DNA of 49,947 nt from Bacteroidales bacterium. GTDB lineage: Bacteria > Bacteroidota > Bacteroidia > Bacteroidales > F082. Shown here in pieces: positions 8,865-18,069 of this stretch. Every line of letters starts with the position of its first letter. The first letter of the stretch is position 1. Both the position numbers and the translations under genes were made by a program. The DNA lies in NCBI GenBank assembly GCA_024709145.1, contig JANJXG010000067.1, positions 1 through 49,947 of the forward strand. The letters run 5' to 3'. The notes under the pieces are model-generated. The model searched no databases, was not told the DNA's origin, and was given only the letters and a program-made list of their open reading frames with translations.

Positions 8865-9700
8865 TCATTAACTGATTTGAACTTATACATGAATCCACAG
8901 CGAACTACATAACTTTTAAAGTTTAAAACCGGCATCTGAGGATTTTCAAATATTCCTGCAAATCCAACCTGGAGCCTGCCGTCGAATTGTATAGTGAAAT
9001 GCTGACCAAGCTCGTATCCAAAGCCCAGACCCAGTAACAATCCTGCATCATAAGTGTTGATAACATTGGTTGTAGGCCCGCTGTAAATTATTTTCAATAG
9101 ACCGGGTTCAAAACCTTGCTGAAGAAATGGGTCAGCACCTTCTGGATCAAGATAAAAAGCTTCATATCCATGATGATTGTTGATCAGAAGTAAAGAGTAA
9201 TATAATCCGGCTTGTACCGAAATCTGCATAGGACCTTTGGCTTTTCCATATTGAATAAGCAAAGGAAGGTGAAGATAATCGGATATAAAAGTTACATCAT
9301 AATCGTAATAACATTGCCAGCAAACATGTTCGGAAGTATCGGTTAACCTGAATCCGGTTATTGACTGTGTTGACCGGAACCCGCGGCGTTCAAACAAAAA
9401 CTCAGCCTGAATTCTGAATTCTTCTGTAAGTCCATAACCTAAAACAAGGCCCGATTGAAACGAATTCATATTTGTTACGTTGAAATTCCTTCCTGACATA
9501 TCGGTGTCACCAAAAAGCATCCCTCCTGAAAGGCCTGCAAACCATTTTCCTTTTTGTTGTGGTTCAGCTCTGAGTTTGACAGCTCTTGAAGTCTCATCGG
9601 CAGGTATTCTGTGTTGAACTGCAGGTGGTTCAACACCTTGTGCCGAAACTTGAGCAACAAACGAAATACTTAAAAGAAATGTCAGGAGTTTTTTTCTCAT
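8861..9700 (-). CDS. Outer membrane beta-barrel protein (PorT-like)
   Basis: This 279-aa protein has a signal peptide (MRKKLLTFLLSISFVAQVSAQ) followed by alternating amphipathic strands typical of an OmpA/PorT-type eight- to ten-strand barrel (GLSGGMLFGDT, SGLVLGYGLTEEFRIQAEFLFERRGF, LHLPLLIQYG, ISVQAGLYYSLLL, LGLGFGYELGQHFTIQFDGRLQVGF, VVRCGFMYKFK). A CWQC motif sits in an extracellular loop near residue 130. It lies 1 nt after the NicO/UreH-like gene and overlaps rex by 4 nt, so it belongs to a three-gene operon. Passage of the metal handled by the upstream transporter is an inference only. Confidence 0.75.
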   Translation of the reverse strand: MRKKLLTFLLSISFVAQVSAQGVEPPAVQHRIPADETSRAVKLRAEPQQKGKWFAGLSGGMLFGDTDMSGRNFNVTNMNSFQSGLVLGYGLTEEFRIQAEFLFERRGFRSTQSITGFRLTDTSEHVCWQCYYDYDVTFISDYLHLPLLIQYGKAKGPMQISVQAGLYYSLLLINNHHGYEAFYLDPEGADPFLQQGFEPGLLKIIYSGPTTNVINTYDAGLLLGLGFGYELGQHFTIQFDGRLQVGFAGIFENPQMPVLNFKSYVVRCGFMYKFKSVNE

Positions 9701-9701
9701 T

Positions 9702-10469
9702 TTAAAAATAGGCTACAACCCAGTAAATTCCTATGATGAGTGATGCAGCGGCTCCGGCAAACTGAACACTTCTGAAGATAATTGGCTTTGAATTTTCAGC
9801 GCTTTTGAAAGATATGAAACCTAAAATGATTGAAAATGAGACCATGGCAAAAATCGTCCCTATTCCAAAGCCGGATAAATACATCACGGAATCCGTCATT
9901 GTTGGGAAAGCCAATGTCGGTAGCATCCCAATCAGGTGCGAAACACCTGCTAATCCGTGCAATGTTCCGATTAGCAAAGCAGAAATAAACGATTGCTTTA
10001 TGGCCAGGGTATGACTATGATCGTGCACATTCATTGCAGGGTGATCATGCTGATGAATGTGGGTGATGAGTTCACCCGACTCGGTTAAATGAGAATGGGG
10101 ATGTTCGTGAGGATGATGATTTGAGTGACCAAATATTCTCCATACGGCCCATAAACCAATGGCTATCAAAAGCAAACCAACAAGCAATTCGCTGTAATCA
10201 GAAATGCTTTCGACAGGTATCAGATTTCTGAAAAATAAAAACAAAAGCCCGATAAGCATCATTCCGGCAATGTGCCCCAATCCCCAGCCAAGCCCTACTA
10301 TCCATGCTTTCAGTCGGTTTTCGATGGCAAGAGGTGTAACAGCTGCCAAATGGTCGGGACCAGAAACAACATGCATAAAACTTGCAATAAGTCCGATCAA
10401 AAAAGGAGCAGCAGTTGCAATGTGATGATGGTCGGCGTGCAGAAGAATCCAGATGAGTGATGTGTTCAT
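9702..10469 (-). CDS. NicO/UreH-like nickel/cobalt transporter, His-rich loop
   Basis: The 255-aa membrane protein has about six hydrophobic segments. Helix 1-2 carries SGPDHLAAV and the next GWGLGHIAG, resembling the HxxxxDH-type metal motifs of nickel/cobalt permeases and UreH/HupE-like proteins. A central loop (about residues 113-158) is very rich in histidine (SNHHPHEHPHSHL, HIHQHDH, HDHSH), as in nickel, cobalt or zinc transporters. Another His pair sits in GTLHGLAGVSHLIG. It heads an operon with an outer membrane barrel and rex. Nickel import would fit a redox-regulated hydrogenase or other nickel enzyme, but no such enzyme is in the window; cobalt or zinc efflux remains possible. Confidence 0.8.
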   Translation of the reverse strand: MNTSLIWILLHADHHHIATAAPFLIGLIASFMHVVSGPDHLAAVTPLAIENRLKAWIVGLGWGLGHIAGMMLIGLLFLFFRNLIPVESISDYSELLVGLLLIAIGLWAVWRIFGHSNHHPHEHPHSHLTESGELITHIHQHDHPAMNVHDHSHTLAIKQSFISALLIGTLHGLAGVSHLIGMLPTLAFPTMTDSVMYLSGFGIGTIFAMVSFSIILGFISFKSAENSKPIIFRSVQFAGAAASLIIGIYWVVAYF

Positions 10470-10483
10470 AAGGGCTTTTTTTG

Positions 10484-10491
10484 CAAAAATA
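10484..10491 (-). promoter_or_regulatory. -7 box of transporter-rex operon
   Basis: On the minus strand this reads TATTTTTG (consensus TAnnTTTG), 15 bp upstream of the transporter ATG at 10469, which would give a very short leader. No clear -33 TTG is visible. Confidence 0.45.
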
Positions 10492-10542
10492 AGTTTTTCC
10501 GCTGATTGGTTAACTACTATTTATGAACCTGCTGCAGCTGTT

Positions 10543-10574
10543 TTTGGAAGCTAGCCGGAAAAACACGATTTTTG
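10543..10574 (+). promoter_or_regulatory. truA promoter
   Basis: TTTG (10543-10546), 20 bp spacer, GATTTTTG (10567-10574; one mismatch to TAnnTTTG). This puts the transcript start a few bases before the truA ATG at 10591. Confidence 0.45.
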
Positions 10575-10590
10575 CAAAAAAACAAGATAA

Positions 10591-11349
10591 ATGAGCAGGT
10601 ATTTTCTTCAACTCAGCTACAATGGCAAAAATTACAACGGATGGCAATCACAACTTAATGCGCCTTCTGTTCAGGATGTTGTAGAGCGATGCCTGTCATT
10701 TAAGATCAAATCCAAAACTGCTGTAACTGGTTGCGGAAGAACGGATGCAGGTGTACATGCTTCCTGTTTTTATGCTCATTTCGACACTGATCTGGAACCG
10801 GAACATTTATGCAATCAGACATTTTTACATCAACTGAATAATTGCCTTCCGGCTGACATTGGTGTACATAAGGTGATCCCGGTTAAACCGGAGTCGAATG
10901 CCCGCTTCGATGCCATCTTCCGAACTTATCATTATCATCTTCACACCAGAAAAGATCCTTTCTTAAATGAAAGCAGTTTCTATGTTTATGGTAAGCTTGA
11001 TCTGGATTCAATGAGTCGTTGCGCACAACTATTACTTGAATATGATGACTTTACGAGTTTTTCTAAACTTCACAGCCAGACAAAAACCAATTTCTGTAAA
11101 GTGACTCAGGCATCTTTCTCTGCAAACTACCACCAACTGACTTTTATCATCACAGCCAACAGGTTTTTGCGAAATATGGTGAGAGCAATCATGGGCACTT
11201 TGCTGATGGCAGGCAAAGGACAGATCGATGAAAAAGGGTTCAGAGCAATCATCGAAGCCCGGGATCGCGGAAGAGCTGGCCTTTCAGTCCCGGCGCATGC
11301 ACTTTTTTTGCAGGATGTTGGTTATCCTGATTCAGTTTTTGAACTTTAA
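10591..11349 (+). CDS. truA: tRNA pseudouridine(38-40) synthase TruA
   Basis: The 252-aa protein has the TruA layout: YNGKNYNGWQSQ near the start, the catalytic Asp52 in TGCGRTDAGVHA, FDAIFRTYHY in the middle and the NRFLRNMVRAIMGTLL helix near residue 190. It isomerises U38-U40 of the tRNA anticodon arm to pseudouridine in the cytosol. Length is normal for bacteria. It is transcribed alone, and its 3' end almost meets the convergent gene at 11359 with no terminator seen. Confidence 0.95.
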   Translation: MSRYFLQLSYNGKNYNGWQSQLNAPSVQDVVERCLSFKIKSKTAVTGCGRTDAGVHASCFYAHFDTDLEPEHLCNQTFLHQLNNCLPADIGVHKVIPVKPESNARFDAIFRTYHYHLHTRKDPFLNESSFYVYGKLDLDSMSRCAQLLLEYDDFTSFSKLHSQTKTNFCKVTQASFSANYHQLTFIITANRFLRNMVRAIMGTLLMAGKGQIDEKGFRAIIEARDRGRAGLSVPAHALFLQDVGYPDSVFEL

Positions 11350-11358
11350 CAAGCCCTC

Positions 11359-12075
11359 TTACCTGGTGAATCTGTTGAGAAGCATGAGATATCGCTTCCT
11401 GATTGCATCCAGTTTAACTGGTGTGAGTCCTTCCTTGTAAATTCTCACCAGGTAATGAATTTGTTCATCCTGCTGATAATAGGCAAATGCAGCATCAAAA
11501 TAAAGAAGATTGGTATCAAATTTCACCTCCTCAGTAAGATTAAAAAACTGATTTTTATCCAAACTAAACGGCAGACGGAAGTAACCATGGTGATCTTGTT
11601 GCTTATCGAGCAAAAGATCTTCGCCCCAGTCATCAAGGTAAAAGAACTTCTCGAGTCGGATAGAGGCTGGAACCTGATCGATTTTACGTGTTTTCTTTTT
11701 AAAATTAAGGCCAGTTGATTTCAGTATTTCTTGCAACTCAGCAATTTGTTGATAGGTATCTAAATCTCTGATTCTGATTGCGAAACAATGCGTATGGTCG
11801 GTAAATGTAACCTCGGTGAATGTCGCATCGAAATGGAAACCAGCTTTCGATCTGGCCTTTTCAAGTAGAAATTGTACAGGCCAAAATGTATAGTTTCCTT
11901 CGAGCATCAGGTAGAGATACAAAGGTTTTTGCCCGAGCTGCTCATTGTAATAGCCTGAAAAAGGTGCAACCGATTCTAAAACACAAGTTTCAGGCATCAG
12001 GAGTGAATGGTCGATACAACTCAATGGCTCGTCTTTTATCAAGCCACCAAACCTTTCGTAGGTGTAACTTTTCAT
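11359..12075 (-). CDS. Conserved hypothetical protein, 238 aa
   Basis: I do not recognise this family. It has no signal peptide or membrane helix and looks like a soluble alpha/beta protein rich in aromatic residues, with acidic and basic patches (EKARSKAGFHFDATFTEVTF, KSTGLNFKKKTRKID, YFDAAFAYYQQDEQIHYLVRIYKEG). The frame is open and codon use resembles its neighbours. It is convergent with truA (9-bp gap) and divergent from the acyl-CoA dehydrogenase. Its last codons form one arm of an 11-bp inverted repeat (11359-11369 with 11445-11455). Confidence 0.7.
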   Translation of the reverse strand: MKSYTYERFGGLIKDEPLSCIDHSLLMPETCVLESVAPFSGYYNEQLGQKPLYLYLMLEGNYTFWPVQFLLEKARSKAGFHFDATFTEVTFTDHTHCFAIRIRDLDTYQQIAELQEILKSTGLNFKKKTRKIDQVPASIRLEKFFYLDDWGEDLLLDKQQDHHGYFRLPFSLDKNQFFNLTEEVKFDTNLLYFDAAFAYYQQDEQIHYLVRIYKEGLTPVKLDAIRKRYLMLLNRFTR

Positions 12076-12142
12076 AGATTTTGTTTTAAATGGTTGGTAC
12101 TAAATTACAACAAACCAACTGCAGAAGCAAAAAAAAATTAGC

Positions 12143-12173
12143 TTGTAATTACATTTAAATATTTGCATATTTG
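12143..12173 (+). promoter_or_regulatory. Acyl-CoA dehydrogenase promoter
   Basis: TTG (12143-12145), 20 bp spacer, CATATTTG (12166-12173; one mismatch to TAnnTTTG), about 45 bp before the ATG at 12219. Confidence 0.5.
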
Positions 12174-12218
12174 CAATGATTTATAAACTAATTACTTCAA
12201 AACCAAAAACTCAAAACC

Positions 12219-13361
12219 ATGATTGGATTTTCTCTCGATGATCGGCAACTCGCCATCAAAAACAAATACCACGATTTTGTACAGCAATATGTGATTCCCA
12301 ATCGTTTGAAGTATGATCAACTCGCTGAATTTCCGTGGGAAGTTGTCAAGGCAGCCTATGCTGAAGGAATTATGAATGGTCCGATGCCAAAAAAATTTGG
12401 CGGCAGTGATTACTCCATCCTTGACGGGGCGCTTGCATCGGAGGAGTTGGGTGCCGGTTGTATCGGTATTGGTATTTCCATTGATGCCAATACTTTAGCG
12501 TTAACGCCTTTGTATTTGGCTGCCAATGAGGAGCAGCAAAAACGTTTCTTTGGTTTAATCAACGAAAATAAAGCTGTTGCTGCCTATGCCTTAACAGAGC
12601 CTAATGCTGGGAGTGATGTTGCCGGCATTAAAAGCACAGCCATTAAGCATGGTGATAAATACCTGCTAAACGGACACAAAAGATACATCACCAATGCTGA
12701 AGCAGCCTCATTTATCACTGTTTTTGCCTTAACTAACCCGGAAAAAGGTGCCAGAAGCCTGACAGCCTTTGTTGTTCCAACCGATAGCCCCGGATTGGAA
12801 ATCAAACCAAGGCTTCAAAAAATGGGACAGAAGGCTTCTGTTCAAAATGAATTAATATTTCACGACGTCGAAATTCCGGAATCAAATCGCCTTGGTGATG
12901 AGGGAACGGGCTTTCTTATTGCAATGAAAACCTTCGACAGGACACGAACAGGTGTGGCTGCCTTGAGTGTTGGAAATGCAAGGGCCGCTTATGAAACAGC
13001 ACTTCATTGGGCAAAAAACAGGATACAGTTTGGCGCTCCTATTACTGCTAATCAAGGTGTTAGTTTTATGCTCGCCGATATGGCAACTGAAGTCGAAGCT
13101 GCAAGACTGATGACCTGGTATGCAGCCTGGGCATACGATAATGGAATGAAGAGTGCCGGCAAATTGTCAGCCATGTCAAAGATGTATGCCTCTGATATAG
13201 GGATGAAAGTAACCACTGACGCAGTTCAGGTGATGGGAGGAGAAGGCTACAGCACGGAGTTCGCTGTCGAAAAAATGATGCGTGATGCAAAGTTATGCCA
13301 GATTTATGAAGGTACCAATCAGATTCAACGGGTCGTCATCTCGAAAAGTATTCTCAAATAG
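12219..13361 (+). CDS. Acyl-CoA dehydrogenase (380 aa)
   Basis: This is a standard-length homotetrameric-type acyl-CoA dehydrogenase. Both family signatures are visible: AYALTEPNAGSDVAGI near residue 120 (FAD and substrate binding) and QVMGGEGYSTEFAVEKMMRDAK near 340. The catalytic base is the Glu of QIYEGTNQIQ close to the C-terminus. It forms the alpha,beta-enoyl-CoA while passing electrons to an electron-transfer flavoprotein. Short- or branched-chain substrates are likely from the size but not proven. It faces a second, larger acyl-CoA dehydrogenase tail to tail across a shared terminator; no other beta-oxidation gene is adjacent. Confidence 0.92.
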   Translation: MIGFSLDDRQLAIKNKYHDFVQQYVIPNRLKYDQLAEFPWEVVKAAYAEGIMNGPMPKKFGGSDYSILDGALASEELGAGCIGIGISIDANTLALTPLYLAANEEQQKRFFGLINENKAVAAYALTEPNAGSDVAGIKSTAIKHGDKYLLNGHKRYITNAEAASFITVFALTNPEKGARSLTAFVVPTDSPGLEIKPRLQKMGQKASVQNELIFHDVEIPESNRLGDEGTGFLIAMKTFDRTRTGVAALSVGNARAAYETALHWAKNRIQFGAPITANQGVSFMLADMATEVEAARLMTWYAAWAYDNGMKSAGKLSAMSKMYASDIGMKVTTDAVQVMGGEGYSTEFAVEKMMRDAKLCQIYEGTNQIQRVVISKSILK

Positions 13362-13374
13362 GGGAGTGCCTTTT

Positions 13375-13411
13375 AAAACAAAAGCCGTTTCATTGAGACG
13401 GCTTTTGTTTT
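13375..13411. terminator. Bidirectional intrinsic terminator
   Basis: A perfect 14-bp stem (13375-13388 with 13398-13411; core AAAAGCCGT/ACGGCTTTT) encloses a 9-nt loop, with A/T tracts on both sides. It separates the two convergent acyl-CoA dehydrogenase genes. Confidence 0.9.
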
Positions 13412-13422
13412 ATTTGTTCTCG

Positions 13423-15201
13423 CTAAAAACAATACTTATTTTGCTCAATCAACATTTCAGCTATCCGTCGGCGGGCGTCTTTCACATTAACAGGTACAGA
13501 ATTACAGAGTTGTCGCAAGTTGCCGATTAATTCTCTCTGTTGCTCAACCGGAGCAAAGGAAACAATGGCATCTGTGCCCGATTTCATGACATTGGCAAGT
13601 ACTTCATGAGTTAAAACATCCAGGATATCCCGATAGATCAATTGTTGACCCTCTTGTTGCATTTTCTCCAGTTTCATAACACGTAAGGTTGTAGATTCCA
13701 GGGCATAAAGTTGCATCAACATGTCAGATAGATTCATCATCACCTCTTCTTCTTCAGCAAGTTTGCGTCCGAAAGCTTCAGAAATGCCGGGAATCAACAT
13801 AAGGATACTTTTCTTTAGGTTTTTGATGATAGCAAATTTTTCTTCAAAATAGGGAAGACCCTCAATTTCAAGAACTTCATTTCTGCTATCACTCGCTAAA
13901 CGGGCAATCTCGAATAAATTGAACTCGTTTTTCATACCACGTTTAAGAAGCGTATCAATGGCAAGTAAGCGATTGATTTCGTTGGTGCCTTCAAAAATCC
14001 GGTTGATACGTGAGTCACGATAGGCTCTGTCAACAGGCGTTTCACTCGAAAAGCCCATACCGCCATAAATCTGAACTGCTTCATCAACAACAAAATCGAG
14101 TGCCTCCGAACCATAAACTTTCAACAGGGCGCATTCTATCGCATAGTCTGCAACACCTTCAATATTGGCCCGCCCGTGTTCGATTCCTTCTGACTTCATC
14201 CATAAAATATTGTCCTGAATATCTTTACTTGCACGATAGACGGCTGACTCAGTTGCAAAAGTGCGAACGACTTGTTGTGCCAGTTTATGTTTAATTGCAC
14301 CAAATTCAGCAATGGCCTTACCAAATTGCTTTCTTTCATTGGCATACTGCACCGAATGCATAATAGCACGTTTGGCACCACCAATCACTGTTGCTCCAAG
14401 CTTAATTCGACCAAGGTGCAGGATATTTAACGCGATTCGGAAGCCTTCACCACGTTTTCCGAGCATATTTTCAACAGGAACTTTCACATCATTGTAAAAG
14501 ATTTGACGTGTCGATGATCCTTTAATGCCCATTTTCTTTTCTTCAGGATTCATGCTTACGCCTTCCCATTCACGTTCTACGATGAAAGCGCTCAGAACCC
14601 TGTCGTTGTCGATTTTTGCAAATACTGTTTGAACGTCGGCAAAACCACCGTTCGTAATCCACATTTTTTGACCATTTAGAATGTAATGTTTGCCATCGTC
14701 TGACAATACGGCACGGGTGCGGCCTGAATTGGCATCAGAACCAGCACCGGGTTCTGTGAGGCAATAGGCCGCCATCAGTTCGCCTGAGGCCAGTTTTGGA
14801 ATGTAACGTGATTTTTGCTCTTCATTGCCATAATACAAGATGGGAAGGGTGCCAATTCCTGTATGTGCCATGATAGCCACAGAGTAAGAATAGCCTGATC
14901 CTAATGCCTCATTGGCACGCATGATGGTCAGAAACGATTGCTCGAACCCACCAAAGTTTTCAGGCACCGATAAACCAAGTAGACCTAATTCACCAGCACT
15001 CTTTAACAGTTTAGCCATCAGGCCATCTTCTTGTTTATCAATCCTTTCAAGATTTGGAAATACTTCATTATCAAGAAAATCCTTGCAACTGTCAACAATC
15101 ATTTTCGTTTCTTCATCAAACTCTTCAGGGATGAAAATATCTTCGATTTCAACTTCTTTTATCAGGAATTCTCCTCCTTTAATTACTGCATTTTTGCTCA
15201 T
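13423..15201 (-). CDS. Long acyl-CoA dehydrogenase with C-terminal extension (592 aa)
   Basis: Residues about 25-410 form an acyl-CoA dehydrogenase with YCLTEPGAGSDANSG, QIYGGMGFSSETPVDRAYRD and the catalytic Glu in RIFEGTNEINR. About 170 further residues form a helical C-terminal domain, as in VLCAD/ACAD9-type and many Bacteroidota enzymes, where it often serves membrane association or dimerisation. It oxidises acyl-CoA, probably medium or long chain, donating electrons to ETF. It has no signal peptide. It lies downstream of clpC but is separated from it by a terminator at 15291-15321, so it is likely its own unit; a TAAGTTTG box is on the minus strand at 15222-15229. Confidence 0.9.
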   Translation of the reverse strand: MSKNAVIKGGEFLIKEVEIEDIFIPEEFDEETKMIVDSCKDFLDNEVFPNLERIDKQEDGLMAKLLKSAGELGLLGLSVPENFGGFEQSFLTIMRANEALGSGYSYSVAIMAHTGIGTLPILYYGNEEQKSRYIPKLASGELMAAYCLTEPGAGSDANSGRTRAVLSDDGKHYILNGQKMWITNGGFADVQTVFAKIDNDRVLSAFIVEREWEGVSMNPEEKKMGIKGSSTRQIFYNDVKVPVENMLGKRGEGFRIALNILHLGRIKLGATVIGGAKRAIMHSVQYANERKQFGKAIAEFGAIKHKLAQQVVRTFATESAVYRASKDIQDNILWMKSEGIEHGRANIEGVADYAIECALLKVYGSEALDFVVDEAVQIYGGMGFSSETPVDRAYRDSRINRIFEGTNEINRLLAIDTLLKRGMKNEFNLFEIARLASDSRNEVLEIEGLPYFEEKFAIIKNLKKSILMLIPGISEAFGRKLAEEEEVMMNLSDMLMQLYALESTTLRVMKLEKMQQEGQQLIYRDILDVLTHEVLANVMKSGTDAIVSFAPVEQQRELIGNLRQLCNSVPVNVKDARRRIAEMLIEQNKYCF

Positions 15202-15290
15202 ATGTGTGTATTTATGAGCCGCAAACTTAGCATTTTCCGCTCAATTGGAGAAAGCGGGATGTGCCAACAGCTTTATTTAGAAAGATTACA

Positions 15291-15321
15291 AAAAAGCCTG
15301 CCATCTTATGAGGCAGGCTTT
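15291..15321 (-). terminator. Intrinsic terminator of clpC
   Basis: AAAGCCTGCC (15293-15302) pairs with GGCAGGCTTT (15312-15321) around a 9-nt loop. On the minus strand the stem is followed by a T run, 30 bp after the clpC stop. Confidence 0.85.
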
Positions 15322-15350
15322 ACAAGGCTTTCACGATAATCAGAAAGGCA

Positions 15351-17882
15351 TTAACCTTCAGCAGGAACTGATTTTTCTACTTGGATAACCATATCAGCTT
15401 TTTCGGAATCGTAATCCAGAACAATCTGATCTCCGTAATTTAGTTTGGTGCGGATAATCTCCTCAGCAAGGGCATCTTCCACGTATTTTTGAATGGCTCT
15501 TTTCAGCGGTCTGGCACCAAATTGTTCGTCCCATCCTTTCTCAACGATAAAATCTTTGGCTTTATCGGTTAAAGATAGTTTATAACCCATTTCACCCACT
15601 CTTTTATACAAATGACTTAATTCAATGTCAATAATTTTGTGAATGTCTTCTCTAACAAGACTATCGAAAATTACAACGTCATCAATTCGGTTTAAGAACT
15701 CGGGAGCAAATGCTTTTCTAAGTGCACCTTCGATAACACCCTGAGAATAAGTGTTTTTAGTTGCTTGCCTGGCTCCTGTACTGAAGCCAACACCCTGTCC
15801 AAAGTCTTTCAGCTGTCGTGAACCAATATTCGAGGTCATGATCACAATGGTGTTTTTAAAGTCAACTCGTCTTCCAAGACTGTCGGTCAGTACGCCATCG
15901 TCAAGCACTTGCAACATCAGGTGAAAAACATCGGGATGGGCTTTTTCGATTTCGTCCAACAATACGATCGAATATGGTTTGCGTCTAACTTTTTCCGTCA
16001 GTTGGCCTCCCTCTTCGTAGCCAACATAACCGGGAGGTGCGCCAACGAGTCGGGAAACTGCAAATTTTTCCATGTACTCACTCATGTCAATCCTTACAAG
16101 TGCATCTTCTGTATCGAACATATATTTTGCCAATACTTTTGCAAGATAGGTTTTACCAACGCCAGTTGGTCCAAGAAAAATGAAAGTTCCAATCGGTTTA
16201 TTCGGATCTTTTAGCCCGGCTCTGTTACGTCGAATGGCTTTAACAACTTTCTTAATTGCCTCATTTTGACCAATTACTGAGCCTTCGAGATCTTGCTCCA
16301 TGTGCAGGAGTCTGTCACTTTCGTTTTGTGCAATGCGCTGAACCGGTATCCCGGTCATCATGGCAACAACTTCTGCCACATTTTCCTCCGTTACCAACTC
16401 CCGGTGTATTTTAGAATCATCTTCCCATTTCCTTTTTGCTTTTTCGAGCAAGTCAGCCAGTTTTCGTTCGTTGTCACGAAACATTGCAGCTTCTTCAAAC
16501 TTTTGAATTTGAATTGCTTTGTTTTTTTTGAGCCTGGTTTCTTCTATCTGACTTTCGAGTTGGATTATTTCACCGGGTACGTTGATGTTGTTGATATGAA
16601 CCCTGGCACCAGCCTCATCAAGTGCGTCGATGGCTTTGTCAGGCAAATAACGATCTGACATATAACGATTTGTCAGTTTAACACAAGCTTCTATTGCCTC
16701 TGGTTCGTATTTAACCAAATGATGATCCTCATATTTTTCTTTGATATTATTCAGGATTTCAATGGTTTCGTCAGGTGAGGTGGGGTCAACAAGGATTTTT
16801 TGAAACCTGCGTTCTAATGCACCATCTTTTTCAATATATTGACGATACTCATCGAGTGTGGTGGCGCCAATGCACTGCAGCTCGCCCCTGGCTAATGCGG
16901 GTTTGAACATATTGGAGGCATCGAGTGAACCACTGGCATTTCCTGCCCCAACAATGGTATGGATCTCATCAATAAATAAAATCACATCAGGGTTTTTCTC
17001 AATTTCGTTCAGCACTGCTTTCATTCTTTCCTCAAACTGTCCCCTGTATTTGGTACCGGCCACCAGGGAAGCGATATCGAGCATTATTAACCTTTTATTG
17101 AATAGTGCTCTGGACACTTTGCGTCGAACAATTCTGAGCGCAAGACCTTCAGCAATAGCTGATTTGCCAACGCCAGGTTCTCCTATCAAAATGGGGTTAT
17201 TCTTTTTTCGCCGGCTAAGAATCTGGGCCACACGTTCAAGCTCTTTTTCTCTCCCAACAATAGGGTCGAGCCTGTTTTCTTCAGCTGCCCGGGTTAAGTC
17301 ACGGCCAAAATTGTCCAAAACAGGTGTTTTCGATTTGGAATCCGCCGGCTTTCTGACATTTCCGGCGGCCTGACGAGGCTCATCCTCATCCTCCGGTGAG
17401 TCACTCGGAAACTCAGCTTTTGGTTTTTCAGTCAATGGCTCTTCACCTGTCATCATAAAAGTAAGTTCATTTTTATAACTTAGTAAGTCAATGCCTTGTG
17501 CTTCAAGTTTCTGAGTTACAAGGTTATTCTTGTCACGTAAAATCGCCAGCATCAGGTGCTCGGTGTGAATGGTGTCAGAATTCATTTCTTTGGCTGCAAT
17601 ATAGGTAAATTTCAACGCGCGTTCCGTTTGTTTCATCAATGGAATGTTGGTAACCGTGTTTTCAGTTTGGTCGTTATTTTTAATCGCAGCTTCAATTTTT
17701 TTTCGGAAATCTTCGATATTAACCCCTAAATATTTAAGCACCTGAATAGCTTTTCCTTCACCATCTCTGACCATGCCCAGAAATAAATGCTCGAGGCCAA
17801 TGTAATTGTTTCCAAGCCTTACAGCCTCCTCGTGGCTGTAACTCAGTATATCTCTCACCTGAGGTGAAAATTTTGCGTCCAT
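15351..17882 (-). CDS. clpC: ClpC-type AAA+ unfoldase
   Basis: The ATG at 17882 (MDAKFSPQVRDIL) gives 843 aa; the frame is open to a TTG at 17924, but that lies too close to the likely -7 box. Domains in order: Clp N-domain with two repeats (1-145), first AAA+ module with GEPGVGKSA and FIDEIHT, a UVR-like coiled segment (KKNKAIQIQKFEEAAMFRDNERKL) that marks the ClpC rather than ClpA/ClpB type, second AAA+ module with GPTGVGKTY and LLDEIEKAHPDVF, and a D2-small domain. It unfolds proteins for the ClpP peptidase in the cytosol. It diverges from gyrA. No mcsA/mcsB/ctsR genes are next to it, as usual in Bacteroidota. Confidence 0.95.
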   Translation of the reverse strand: MDAKFSPQVRDILSYSHEEAVRLGNNYIGLEHLFLGMVRDGEGKAIQVLKYLGVNIEDFRKKIEAAIKNNDQTENTVTNIPLMKQTERALKFTYIAAKEMNSDTIHTEHLMLAILRDKNNLVTQKLEAQGIDLLSYKNELTFMMTGEEPLTEKPKAEFPSDSPEDEDEPRQAAGNVRKPADSKSKTPVLDNFGRDLTRAAEENRLDPIVGREKELERVAQILSRRKKNNPILIGEPGVGKSAIAEGLALRIVRRKVSRALFNKRLIMLDIASLVAGTKYRGQFEERMKAVLNEIEKNPDVILFIDEIHTIVGAGNASGSLDASNMFKPALARGELQCIGATTLDEYRQYIEKDGALERRFQKILVDPTSPDETIEILNNIKEKYEDHHLVKYEPEAIEACVKLTNRYMSDRYLPDKAIDALDEAGARVHINNINVPGEIIQLESQIEETRLKKNKAIQIQKFEEAAMFRDNERKLADLLEKAKRKWEDDSKIHRELVTEENVAEVVAMMTGIPVQRIAQNESDRLLHMEQDLEGSVIGQNEAIKKVVKAIRRNRAGLKDPNKPIGTFIFLGPTGVGKTYLAKVLAKYMFDTEDALVRIDMSEYMEKFAVSRLVGAPPGYVGYEEGGQLTEKVRRKPYSIVLLDEIEKAHPDVFHLMLQVLDDGVLTDSLGRRVDFKNTIVIMTSNIGSRQLKDFGQGVGFSTGARQATKNTYSQGVIEGALRKAFAPEFLNRIDDVVIFDSLVREDIHKIIDIELSHLYKRVGEMGYKLSLTDKAKDFIVEKGWDEQFGARPLKRAIQKYVEDALAEEIIRTKLNYGDQIVLDYDSEKADMVIQVEKSVPAEG

Positions 17883-17926
17883 ATTTATTTTCGTATGATA
17901 ATTGTTCGTGTGATTAGTACTCAAGC

Positions 17927-17934
17927 CAAAAGTA
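17927..17934 (-). promoter_or_regulatory. -7 box of clpC
   Basis: On the minus strand the bases read TACTTTTG, matching TAnnTTTG, 45 bp upstream of the chosen clpC ATG. The -33 element is not well placed. Confidence 0.45.
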
Positions 17935-18069
17935 AGAACAAATATCAGTCCAACTTTGTTCGCCTGACAAAAAGTATCAACACCGCTTTGTTAATGCATT
18001 GTGTTTCATTTTTAAAATTCCGCATTCTGGTGAAACAGCTGAATTCACCTATTAATAATAGGTGCTAAG

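Noticed and set aside
16858-17373. A 171-codon open frame antisense to clpC
   Set aside because: It lies wholly inside the conserved clpC coding region and its translation has no family features; it is a shadow frame.
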